NCBI GenBank assembly: GCA_964494505.1
Contig: CAZBRO010000002.1
Span: forward strand, 248,001-312,000
Reading direction: 5' to 3'
DNA from: CAIYRG01 sp964494505
GTDB lineage: Bacteria; Pseudomonadota; Alphaproteobacteria; Micropepsales; Micropepsaceae
Length of the DNA: 64,000 nt
Shown here one piece after another: positions 50,801 through 56,905 of this stretch (position 1 is the stretch's first letter; each line of letters starts with the position of its first letter). A program made the position numbers and the translations under genes. The notes below the pieces were generated by a model, which searched no databases, was not told where the DNA came from, and worked only from the letters and a program-made list of their open reading frames with translations.

Positions 50801-51601
50801 GCCGGCCGCACGGTCCCCGATCTTCAGGAAGCTCATCAGGCCGGACGACTTGCCCCCGCCCGAGAGCGGCTCGTTTTCGCCGCGCAGCGACGAGAAATTC
50901 GTGCCCGTGCCGGAGCCGTATTTGAACAGGCGTGCTTCCCGTGTCCATAAATCCATGATGCCGCCTTCGTTCACGAGATCGTCGGAGACGCTCTGAATGA
51001 AGCAGGCATGGGGCTGGGGGTGCTCGTAGGCCGACGCCGAGCGGATCAGTTCACCGGTCTGGAAGTCGACGTAATAATGGCCTTGGCTCGGCCCATCGAT
51101 TCCGTAGGCCCAATGGAGCCCGGTGTTGAACCATTGCGGGGAATTGGGCGCGGCCTTTTGGGCGGCCAGCATGTGGCACATCTCGTCGTAGAAGGCCTGC
51201 GCGTCGGCTTCCGAATCGAAATAGCCGCCCTTCCAGCCCCAATAGGTCCAGGTGCCGGCCAAACGATGGAACACCTGTTTGGCGCTCGCTTCGCTGGTGG
51301 TCTTCTTCCCGCCTTCAGGCAGCTCTGCCAAGGCGTGCGCATCGGGAACCGAGCGCCAGAGGAAGGAGGGGACGTCGTTCTCTTCGACCCTCTTCAGCCG
51401 GATGGAGACGCCAGCGCGGCGGAAATATTTCTGCGCCATGACGTCGGAGGCGACCTGGCTCCAGGCGGACGGCACCTCGATGTCTTCCTGGCGGAAGACC
51501 ACCGAGCCATCCGGGTTGCGGATTTCGCTGGTGACGAACTGGAAGGCAATGCCGTCATAGGGCGACTGTCCTTCGGTGGTGAATTGGCGCGTGATCCGCA
51601 T
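47822..51601 (-). CDS. nrdJ: Adenosylcobalamin-dependent ribonucleotide reductase, class II
   Basis: 1259 aa from the ATG at 51601 (GGGGAGAAGG upstream); a longer frame to 51766 would cross the regulatory region. Reduces ribonucleotides to deoxyribonucleotides using coenzyme B12. Visible: TGTNFSSLRGENEPLSGGG, GGAIRASNPCSEYMFLDDTA (active-site Cys loop), NLASLNLMAF, VIAPTGTIGLLMDCDTTGVE, FDCANPCGRIG, a TSCPD-like C-terminal part with VGGHKVYLRTGEYEDGRPGE, and a C-terminal Cys-rich tail with CGQCGNF and CLKCDTCGG. No oxygen is needed or harmful, so it works in both conditions. Two NrdR-like boxes lie upstream. Confidence 0.96.
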   Translation of the reverse strand: MRITRQFTTEGQSPYDGIAFQFVTSEIRNPDGSVVFRQEDIEVPSAWSQVASDVMAQKYFRRAGVSIRLKRVEENDVPSFLWRSVPDAHALAELPEGGKKTTSEASAKQVFHRLAGTWTYWGWKGGYFDSEADAQAFYDEMCHMLAAQKAAPNSPQWFNTGLHWAYGIDGPSQGHYYVDFQTGELIRSASAYEHPQPHACFIQSVSDDLVNEGGIMDLWTREARLFKYGSGTGTNFSSLRGENEPLSGGGKSSGLMSFLKIGDRAAGAIKSGGTTRRAAKMVIVDADHPDIEDFIDWKVIEEQKVAALVAGSKLHERHLNAIMKACRNCEGSGDDCFDPKLNPALKREIKAARRVCIPDNYIERVIAFAKQGHDRIEFRVYDTDWDSEAYMTVSGQNSNNTVRVTDDFLTAVAEDRNWELFRRKDGKVHKTLKARELWEKISHAAWASADPGIQFHSTINDWHTCPAGGAIRASNPCSEYMFLDDTACNLASLNLMAFRKEGENGAKAFDVHAFEHAVRLWTIVLEISVMMAQFPSREIALLSYDYRTLGLGFANIGGLLMSAGIPYDSREGRAIAGAITAVLTGISYATSAEMAGELGPFIRFEENRDSMLRVIRNHRRAAYGEHAGYEGLSTLPVALDHDAVLDKELAEAARAAWDQALSLGTAYGYRNAQASVIAPTGTIGLLMDCDTTGVEPDFALVKFKKLAGGGYFKIINRCAPEALRALGYSPDEIHAMELYAVGHGTLKGSNAVSHEALRAKGFGIAEIGAVEGALRQAFDIRFVFNKWTLGAEFCADVLKCDPAALDAPDFDMLKALGFSKAEIEAANLYVCGAMTLEGAPYLKSEHLPVFDCANPCGRIGKRALSVESHIRMLAATQPFISGAISKTINMPNSATVKDCGESYMLSWKLGLKANALYRDGSKLSQPLASQVLQSVDEDGDIDDIIAQPQAARATVVTERIVERVIERIRAREREKLPHRRKGYTQKAIVGGHKVYLRTGEYEDGRPGEIFIDMHKEGAAFRSLMNNFAIAISIGLQYGVPLEEFVDAFTFTRFEPAGLVIGNDSIKNATSVLDYIFREMAVSYLGRHDLAHVPPAADDDLGGGVAEGDPARRDAAKDLTISKVSSGFVRGQLSRLAVVRSGNAVQKIDAHAEHAHAHEHAYADHEESSIDVSANFAAVAAQMKEALGNPVSAVMTTLETSFAAETSVKTAKRETYAKRAAEARLRGYEGDACGQCGNFTLLRNGTCLKCDTCGGTSGCS

Positions 51602-51737
51602 GGCCTTCTCCCCTGTCCCTTTGATCCGACAGCAAAGCAAAGCCCGTTCGGGGAAGCGGCATTCCGCCCCCCGTTTCTTCCCTGGCTTGGATTTGCGTCT
51701 GTCCCCGCTACGATCTGTAGCGCGGGAGGGAAAGCCT

Positions 51738-51753
51738 ATACCAGATTTAGTGT
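51738..51753 (-). promoter_or_regulatory. Probable NrdR box 1 upstream of nrdJ
   Basis: Minus strand ACACTAAATCTGGTAT matches 13 of 16 positions of the NrdR box as I remember it (ACACTATATCTAGTGT). NrdR is an ATP/dATP-sensing repressor of ribonucleotide reductase genes. It lies about 137 bp before the nrdJ ATG. Confidence 0.55.
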
Positions 51754-51787
51754 TTTGCAAGGACAATATTACTAAACAATGAAGGTT

Positions 51788-51803
51788 GGGCTATATCTAG
51801 TTT
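51788..51803 (-). promoter_or_regulatory. Probable NrdR box 2 upstream of nrdJ
   Basis: GGGCTATATCTAGTTT (plus strand) matches 12 of 16 positions of the NrdR box, with an intact CTATATCTAG core. Centre-to-centre distance to box 1 is 50 bp, close to five helical turns. Confidence 0.55.
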
Positions 51804-52071
51804 GGGATAAAATTGGGCCTGATATCCAATGGCTTAGCGCCGTCTGTTGATGTCCTGTGGATGAAGCTGTGGACGGATGGCGGCGATATTCCAGGGCAGG
51901 CGAGGGTGGCCCCGCTCGACTCAACGGTTGGGCCCGAAACGTCAACGGCGGCCGGCATGACGCCGAACCGCCGTTGGATGAAGCGCTCGAACGCTAGGTT
52001 TATGCTCTGGCTTTTGGCTTGACGATCAGCTTGCGCCAGGCGACCGCCAAATAAGCCGGTTTTCCGGGCGA
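51804..52071. other. Intergenic stretch between nrdJ and a PEP-CTERM gene
   Basis: No convincing gene. Open frames exist on both strands (51813-52022 plus, 51797-52126 minus) but neither has a recognisable domain, ribosome site or family similarity. No tRNA or riboswitch was seen. With the NrdR boxes the whole gap 51602-52071 is 470 bp. Confidence 0.5.
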
Positions 52072-52866
52072 TCAGGTAGTCTTGCGCCGACCCCGTACCA
52101 GGCTGCACGGGAACCCGAGGAGGCACGCACCGAGTAAGCCGCTTAGCAACAGCGCAGCTGACCCAGGTTCAGGCACTTTGAAGTGCGGTGTCGAACCGGC
52201 ATCCCCGTTCACGCTGATATCTGCTGTAAGGGACGAGACTGAGTGGGGCGGCAGTGTCACGGGGAGCGGGTATGAATAGAAGATGCGGTGCCTAGGATCG
52301 TTGCATGTGGTCTGCTCGCCATCGGGATTTGTGCTTATGGTGCTACCATTCAGCGCGATGGCTGCTTCTACGCCGACGCCCGAGGATTCGTCTGATTTGT
52401 GACACCAAGCGCCCGCGCTAAGGTAACCGCTGATCATGACGGTGATCGTTTCAGTGACATTCTGCGCGGGTAGCGAGTTTCCTCCAGAGCCGGTCAAATT
52501 CTCCAAGTTTACTTCGATCCGGCCGCCGGCCGAGCCGTTGAAATGCCCCGTCGGCGCAGACCACCCATCGACGGTGAAGGTTCCTGCGCGCAACCGTTCC
52601 CCGGAGGTGGTAAATTTCCCATTTACCGCTTTTCCGTTTGCATTGCCGCTTTTCTGCGCGACCTCGGCAGCGGGCGCGAAACCCCACTTGCTCACACCTG
52701 GTCCGCCATACCCAAATAGATTCGCTTCAGCGTGAGGCATAATAAGAGTGACATTAAGACTCCCATGGAAAGTCGCGAGCGCGTTCGCATCTGTCGACGC
52801 GCTGAAGAGCGCCCCTCCCATCGCCAGCCCAGCGAGGCCGAATTTCTGATTGATTTTCACGCGCAT
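52072..52866 (-). CDS. PEP-CTERM sorting-domain protein 1
   Basis: 264 aa, ATG at 52866 with AAAGGAG upstream. Signal peptide at about 1-28. C-terminal exosortase signal: VPEPGSAALLLSGLLGACLL followed by a basic tail RGRRKTT. Such proteins are exported, cut after PEP by an exosortase and linked to the outer matrix or surface. The body is beta-rich and Ser/Gly/Asn-rich, with WCHKSDESSG and TTCNDP that could form a disulfide. The same C-x-KSD and C-x-DP pattern recurs in the protein at 53770-54546. A near-consensus sigma-54 promoter lies about 140 bp upstream. No exosortase is in the window. Confidence 0.85.
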   Translation of the reverse strand: MRVKINQKFGLAGLAMGGALFSASTDANALATFHGSLNVTLIMPHAEANLFGYGGPGVSKWGFAPAAEVAQKSGNANGKAVNGKFTTSGERLRAGTFTVDGWSAPTGHFNGSAGGRIEVNLENLTGSGGNSLPAQNVTETITVMISGYLSAGAWCHKSDESSGVGVEAAIALNGSTISTNPDGEQTTCNDPRHRIFYSYPLPVTLPPHSVSSLTADISVNGDAGSTPHFKVPEPGSAALLLSGLLGACLLGFPCSLVRGRRKTT

Positions 52867-53287
52867 GATTTACTCCTTTGGGGAATACGGATTCGTCTCC
52901 GGAGCGGAGTCCCCCTCAGCCCAGGTCGTCATGCCATGTTGTAGAAGGCTAGAAGACTGCCTAATCCCAAGGCAGGAAGTACATTAGCGTACCTGGGTTT
53001 TATTAAGCATAAGCCGTGCCAGAAATTAACCATGATTGATTTCAACCCACTACAGGGCTCATGCATTCATGGAACTTTGCTTATGTAAACTTCTCCGACA
53101 TTTCATTTGGATGACACAACTTGAACTTGTCTTTAGCCAAACAAGGGTGTCCCGGTGGCTGGACCAGCCGCCGCCGCTCCGTAACCGCTTGAGAAAGAGC
53201 GCTGCGGGCTCCGGTGCCGTCTCCATCCCCACCGCAATCATTCCGTAAGAGACGATGAATTATCGTATCCCCGGCGAAGGGGGTTTC
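52867..53287. other. Gap between PEP-CTERM gene 1 and the receiver gene
   Basis: 421 bp with no convincing gene. It holds the sigma-54 promoter at 53006-53022 and, closer to the PEP-CTERM start, a short leader hairpin CTCCG/CGGAG (52897-52909). The AT-rich centre (about 52980-53040) contrasts with the GC-rich surroundings. An open frame 53036-53248 (plus) has no recognisable feature. Confidence 0.5.
53006..53022 (-). promoter_or_regulatory. Sigma-54 promoter upstream of PEP-CTERM protein 1
   Basis: Minus strand CTGGCACGGCTTATGCT matches the sigma-54 pattern YTGGCACG-N4-TTGCW at every position but one (ATGC for TTGC), with the required GG-N10-GC spacing. Transcription would begin near 52995, leaving a leader of about 130 nt before the ATG at 52866. 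PEP-CTERM systems are known to be linked to PrsK/PrsR regulators and RpoN in other bacteria. Confidence 0.7.
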
Positions 53288-53773
53288 ATGGCTCAAGGCG
53301 ATGCTTTCGCGCCAGGCGATGCGTTGCGCAACGTTGACATTCTCTATGTCGACGGCGAATCGCACCGGCGCGATGTCATGCGGCGCATGCTGCTGAGTCT
53401 GGGCGCGAGCCGGGTTCAGCTCGCCGAAACGGGGCGTGAGGCGCTCAAGGTCGTCCTGGGAACCCATTGCAGTCTGGTGATCGCCGAGCACCGCATGACG
53501 CCCATGGACGGGATTGAGATGATCCGGGAGTTGCGCTCGGTGTCGAATTATCCCAGGGCGCTCGTCCCGGCACTTCTGATCGGCGATGCGGTAGGACCGG
53601 ACGTGGTGGCCGCCGCCCTTCGGGCCGGCGCCAACCATTTCCTTGTCCGCCCCTTAAGCTCCGCCAAGCTTTATGAACGCATCCAGTGGGCAATGGCGGA
53701 TGCGCGGCCCTTCGGGGTGCTGGACGGCCACTACGTCATCAAACCGGCAAAACCCAAGCCCGTATCGGCTTAG
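53288..53773 (+). CDS. Degenerate single receiver-domain protein
   Basis: 161 aa from the ATG at 53288 (AGGGGG upstream); an ATG at 53255 would add 11 residues. A CheY-like receiver with no output domain: ILYVDGESHRRDVM, LVIAEHRMTPMDGIEMIREL, and LRAGANHFLVRPLSSAKLYERI. The phosphoacceptor Asp is Glu (E67), one acidic-pocket Asp is Gly (G23), and the conserved Lys is Arg (R121). It is therefore unlikely to be phosphorylated and may mimic the active state. It sits between two PEP-CTERM genes on the opposite strand, overlapping the second by 4 nt tail to tail. Confidence 0.82.
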   Translation: MAQGDAFAPGDALRNVDILYVDGESHRRDVMRRMLLSLGASRVQLAETGREALKVVLGTHCSLVIAEHRMTPMDGIEMIRELRSVSNYPRALVPALLIGDAVGPDVVAAALRAGANHFLVRPLSSAKLYERIQWAMADARPFGVLDGHYVIKPAKPKPVSA

Positions 53774-54546
53774 GTGTTAGCCGGTCTCGCGGCGCTTCCG
53801 CGCCGGGCGGCCCCATATCCGAACAGACCGGTCCCAAGCAATCCGGTGGGGAGCATGATTCCGGAATTCGGCTCGGGCACTTTGTCCACCCGAGTCGACG
53901 TCGCGCTGCCGCTGAGGCTGGTCGAGACGGTAATTATCGAGTCGCCCGGCGGTAGGTCGATAATGGATTTGATGGAGCTAGGCAGAGATTTGGCTGGGTC
54001 GCTGCAATGGGCGGTCGCCTCGTTCGAGGCGGGCGCCGCGTTGCCGGTGATCGAAATGGAGTAGCTGATTGTGGATGTATCGTCGGATTTGCTGCAATTG
54101 GCGGCGGCACGAATGCTCCCCCCCAGTCTCAGGATGAGATATCTTGTGATGTCTTCATTCGTCAGATTCGTCACCGTGCCAGACAGGGTTCCTGTGGCCA
54201 GTGCCGTCACGGATTGTCCCGGCGAAACCTTTCCGAAAATCTCCATACCACCCACCGCTTTGGCGTTTGCCGGAAATGGAAAGCAGCTGCGGGAAAACCG
54301 ATAATCGCATGCGGGCACGCCGTGGCCTCCGCCAGCGCTGGCGGTTCCCAATCCGGCAGGATCCACATATTCCGATCCTGGCTCATAAGTGAAACTGCCA
54401 AGAGACAGCGTACCCGCCTTGGAGGCAGGAAGGATGAGGATGTAATTCAAGGTTCCGCGAAACATCGCGTTTGCATTCGCTTCTGGCGCGGCGCCAAAGA
54501 GCGCCAATCCCATCACCAAACTGGAAACCAAACCGCTGCGGATCAT
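53770..54546 (-). CDS. PEP-CTERM sorting-domain protein 2
   Basis: 258 aa from the ATG at 54546; an upstream TTG is less likely. Signal peptide at about 1-26. C-terminal exosortase signal: KVPEPNSGIMLPTGLLG, then GTGLFGYGAARRGSAA. The body resembles PEP-CTERM protein 1: FRGTLNYILILP matches FHGSLNVTLIMP, and both have C-x-KSD (NCSKSDDTS) and C-x-DP (HCSDP) cysteine motifs and an LPP-x-S segment. The two are paralogs on one strand about 0.9 kb apart. Function unknown, probably surface or matrix associated. Confidence 0.85.
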   Translation of the reverse strand: MIRSGLVSSLVMGLALFGAAPEANANAMFRGTLNYILILPASKAGTLSLGSFTYEPGSEYVDPAGLGTASAGGGHGVPACDYRFSRSCFPFPANAKAVGGMEIFGKVSPGQSVTALATGTLSGTVTNLTNEDITRYLILRLGGSIRAAANCSKSDDTSTISYSISITGNAAPASNEATAHCSDPAKSLPSSIKSIIDLPPGDSIITVSTSLSGSATSTRVDKVPEPNSGIMLPTGLLGTGLFGYGAARRGSAARPANT

Positions 54547-54839
54547 TTGTGCCCCCAAAAGACTAACTACGAAATTTGTATGAGGGCCGGGGCCGATTCA
54601 CTTTGATCTGCATCACCTTTGCAGCGCGCAACGGAGGTGGATGGCATAGGCGCCAGCCTTGAATGTCCGAATCCTTAAAGGCTACGTGAGATTTCGGTGG
54701 ACGATTTCCGCCTGCCAGTGAATTCCCCCGCTAGGGCTCGCCGCGCCTTGAAATGGCCAAGCTTGGCCGCTATTTCCGCGCTTTGACGGCCCGGCCGGCC
54801 CGCCTATAGTCGGCCGCCTCGCGGAATCGGAATTTCTCC
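54547..54839. other. Intergenic region between PEP-CTERM gene 2 and the NDUFA12 gene
   Basis: 293 bp, no gene seen. It holds a sigma-70 promoter for the plus-strand genes at 54783-54810. No sigma-54 site like the one before PEP-CTERM gene 1 was found on the minus strand in this gap. Confidence 0.5.
54783..54810 (+). promoter_or_regulatory. Promoter of the NDUFA12-mlaD-DUF2155 genes
   Basis: TTGACG (54783-54788) and TATAGT (54805-54810) with a 16-bp spacer, both 5 of 6 matches to consensus, and 29 bp before the ATG at 54840. Confidence 0.65.
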
Positions 54840-55220
54840 ATGTCCTTCTTTCGTGCGCTTTTCGTCTGGTGGGTGAACGCCACCCCCGGCACCTGGCTCA
54901 CCACCTGGCGCCATGGCGTTCTGGTGGGCAAGGACGATTTCGGCAATCGCTACTACCGGAACAAGGACGGAAAACGCCGCTGGATGATCTATGCCGGGAT
55001 GATCGATGCCTCGCGCGTCCCGCCGGATTGGCATGGCTGGCTGCACCACACCTTCGAGCGCCCCCCCACCGAGGAGCCGCTGAAGCGCAGGGCCTGGGAA
55101 CTCGACCATCAGCCCAATCTTTCCGGCACGCCCGAGGCCTGGCGGCCTGAGGGCAGCCTGTGGAACGAAGGCAAGCGCCCGCCCGCCACCGGCGATTACG
55201 AAGCCTGGCGTCCGAGGTGA
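54840..55220 (+). CDS. NADH:ubiquinone oxidoreductase NDUFA12-like subunit
   Basis: 126 aa, ATG at 54840. Bacterial homolog of complex I accessory subunit NDUFA12 (B17.2), found in alphaproteobacteria and mitochondria. Visible: WLTTWRHGVLVGKDDFGNRYY, DGKRRWMIYAGMIDASRVPP, WHGWLHHTFERPP and the C-terminal PAWRPEGSLW-like EAWRPEGSLWNEGKRPPATG. It may stabilise the peripheral arm of complex I. The nuo genes are not in this window. Confidence 0.93.
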   Translation: MSFFRALFVWWVNATPGTWLTTWRHGVLVGKDDFGNRYYRNKDGKRRWMIYAGMIDASRVPPDWHGWLHHTFERPPTEEPLKRRAWELDHQPNLSGTPEAWRPEGSLWNEGKRPPATGDYEAWRPR

Positions 55221-55232
55221 AGCGATAGGGCC

Positions 55233-55275
55233 CTCATGCCCAGCCTGTGAAGGCATGAGTTGTCGAAGCACGAAC
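55233..55275. repeat. Palindromic repeat between the NDUFA12 gene and mlaD
   Basis: CTCATGCC (55233-55240) and GGCATGAG (55252-55259) form an 8-bp perfect stem, followed by AGTTGTCGAAGCACGAAC. It looks like a variant of the REP-like family whose other copies end in GTCGAAG. Confidence 0.5.
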
Positions 55276-55304
55276 CCGCATAAGCGTGAGGACGGATCCA
55301 AGAC

Positions 55305-55766
55305 ATGCAGAACGCTGTCGTCGAAACCCTGATCGGCGCCGCGGTGATCGCGGTGGCCGCATTGTTCCTGGTCTTTGCCTATACCAGCACCGGCTCCGGC
55401 CCCATCTCGGGCTATGACATCGTCGCCAAGTTCAATCGCGCCGATGGGGTGAATATCGGAACCGATGTGCGGCTCTCGGGTATCAAGGTGGGCACCGTGG
55501 AGAAGATGGCGCTGGACCCCAAGACCTACAATGCGGTGGTGACCATCGCGCTCGATAACAGCGTGAAGCTGCCCGACGATTCATCTGTGCGGATCACTTC
55601 GGAAGGGCTTCTGGGCAACCAGTATCTCTCCATTGAACCGGGCGCCTCGCCCGACCAGATCAAGCCCGGCGGCGAGATCGAGAACACGCAAGGGTCGATC
55701 GACCTGATCGGTCTTCTGGGCAAGGCCGTGTTCAGCGGCACCGGCAGCAGCGGCCCTGGCAAATGA
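55305..55766 (+). CDS. mlaD: Outer membrane lipid asymmetry protein MlaD (MCE domain)
   Basis: 153 aa, ATG at 55305. Periplasmic, membrane-anchored component of the Mla phospholipid transporter. One N-terminal helix (LIGAAVIAVAALFLVFAY) is followed by an MCE domain: YDIVAKFNRADGVNIGTDVRLSGIKVGTV (given in part), VRITSEGLLGNQYLSIEPG, and a short C-terminal tail. mlaE and mlaF are not next to it, so this is an isolated mlaD as often seen in alphaproteobacteria. Overlaps the DUF2155 gene by 4 nt. Confidence 0.92.
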   Translation: MQNAVVETLIGAAVIAVAALFLVFAYTSTGSGPISGYDIVAKFNRADGVNIGTDVRLSGIKVGTVEKMALDPKTYNAVVTIALDNSVKLPDDSSVRITSEGLLGNQYLSIEPGASPDQIKPGGEIENTQGSIDLIGLLGKAVFSGTGSSGPGK

Positions 55767-56314
55767 GATACACCATCATCGCCGGCCTTTTCCTTGGATA
55801 TGCGCTGACCGCGCAGGCCGCGCCGGCGCCGACGGTTCTGCCGCCCAAGGCGGTTGGCCTTGCCGACGCCGTGCCCGACGCGCACGGCGTCAAGCGCATG
55901 GCGGTTCTGCGCGGCCTCGACAAACTGACCGGCCGCGCCATTGACGTGAATGCGCCCGTCGGCGTTCCGGTCCGCTTCGGCACGCTCACGCTGACGGTGC
56001 GCTATTGTTACACGGTGCCGCCAGAAGAGCCGCCGGAGACGACCGCGTTCCTGCAGATCGACGAGAACATCCAAGGCCAGCCGCCCAAGCGCATGTTCTC
56101 CGGCTGGATGTTTGCCTCCACCCCAGCGCTGAACGCGCTCGAGCATCCGACCTATGATGTCTGGGTGATCACCTGTAAGACCGAGGAGCCGCTCCCGGCA
56201 GCCGCGCCTCCGCCGCTTCCGCCGGGCATTCCTGCGCCGCCTGCTTCTCCGGCAGCGCGCCCGGCGCCTGCAACGGCACCCACAGCAGCTGCACCCGCCC
56301 GGCCCAAGCCGTAG
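55763..56314 (+). CDS. DUF2155 domain-containing periplasmic protein
   Basis: 183 aa, ATG at 55763. Signal peptide at about 1-19. The DUF2155 core is seen in RMAVLRGLDKLTGRAIDVNA (sugar- or metal-like region unknown), FGTLTLTVRYCYTVPPEEPP and RMFSGWMFASTPALNALEHP, and ends YDVWVITCK. The C-terminal 45 residues are a Pro/Ala-rich tail (PPLPPGIPAPPASPAARPAP). That tail is read antisense by the end of aat. Function unknown; the aat neighbour is conserved in related bacteria. Confidence 0.9.
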   Translation: MRYTIIAGLFLGYALTAQAAPAPTVLPPKAVGLADAVPDAHGVKRMAVLRGLDKLTGRAIDVNAPVGVPVRFGTLTLTVRYCYTVPPEEPPETTAFLQIDENIQGQPPKRMFSGWMFASTPALNALEHPTYDVWVITCKTEEPLPAAAPPPLPPGIPAPPASPAARPAPATAPTAAAPARPKP

Positions 56315-56901
56315 AAATTGGCGCTGCGCGCGAGCGCCTGGGTCAGCAGATTTTGGAACCGCTCTTCGGTCACCGTCACGGCGCCGAATTGTTCGAGATG
56401 CGGATTGGGAAATTGCGCGTCCAGGAGCGTGTAGCCGCCGGCCTTCAGTCTTGCGGCGAGATGGACGAGGGCGACCTTGCTCGCATCGGTCATGCGCGAG
56501 AATTTGCTTTCGGCGAAGAACGCGCCCCCGAGCGAGAGCCCGTAAAGCCCGCCCACAAGCGCCCCTTCGTGGCGGACTTCCACGCTGTGGGCGAAGCCGC
56601 GCGCATTCAGCGCCACGAAGACCTCGATGATCGCGTCGTTGATCCAAGTCTCACGCCGGTCCGGGCGGGATTCGGCGCAAAGCCCGATCACCTCTTCGAA
56701 CGCGGTATCGACGCTGACTTCGAACCGGTTGGAGCGCACCACGCGGGCAAGCCGCCGGGGTACGTGGAACTTGTCGAGCGGGAGGATGCCGCGCTCATGG
56801 GGCCTGACCCACAGCACGTCCGGGGCATCGCGGCTTTCGGCCATGGGAAAAATCCCCAGCCGATAGGCAAGCAGCAATTCCTCGGGGTTGATGGCGGTCA
56901 C
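56152..56901 (-). CDS. aat: Leucyl/phenylalanyl-tRNA-protein transferase, with a long low-complexity tail
   Basis: 249 aa, ATG at 56901. Attaches Leu or Phe to proteins with N-terminal Arg/Lys, making N-degrons for ClpS/ClpAP. Core motifs: LLAYRLGIFPMAESRD, WVRPHERGILPLDKFHVP, FEEVIGLCAESRPDRRETW, VEVRHEGALVGGLYGLSLGG and LDAQFPNPHLEQFGAV. The normal enzyme ends near residue 200 (RFQNLLTQALARS). Here about 50 more residues follow (Ala/Gly-rich), which are antisense to the Pro/Ala tail of DUF2155 over 163 bp. The stop has probably moved into the neighbour. Confidence 0.92.
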   Translation of the reverse strand: MTAINPEELLLAYRLGIFPMAESRDAPDVLWVRPHERGILPLDKFHVPRRLARVVRSNRFEVSVDTAFEEVIGLCAESRPDRRETWINDAIIEVFVALNARGFAHSVEVRHEGALVGGLYGLSLGGAFFAESKFSRMTDASKVALVHLAARLKAGGYTLLDAQFPNPHLEQFGAVTVTEERFQNLLTQALARSANFYGLGRAGAAAVGAVAGAGRAAGEAGGAGMPGGSGGGAAAGSGSSVLQVITQTS

Positions 56902-56905
56902 GAAA

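Noticed and set aside
48494..50950. An 818-residue plus-strand open frame opposite nrdJ
   Set aside because: It lies entirely antisense to the well-supported nrdJ gene; in GC-rich coding DNA long antisense frames arise by codon bias. The sequence has no domain logic.
51602..51800. Possible cobalamin riboswitch before nrdJ
   Set aside because: No B12-box-like GCCACTG or similar conserved core could be read in the leader; NrdR-like boxes explain the upstream region better.
51797..52126. Minus-strand 109-residue open frame between nrdJ and PEP-CTERM gene 1
   Set aside because: It overlaps the end of the PEP-CTERM gene, lacks a ribosome site and shows no family similarity.
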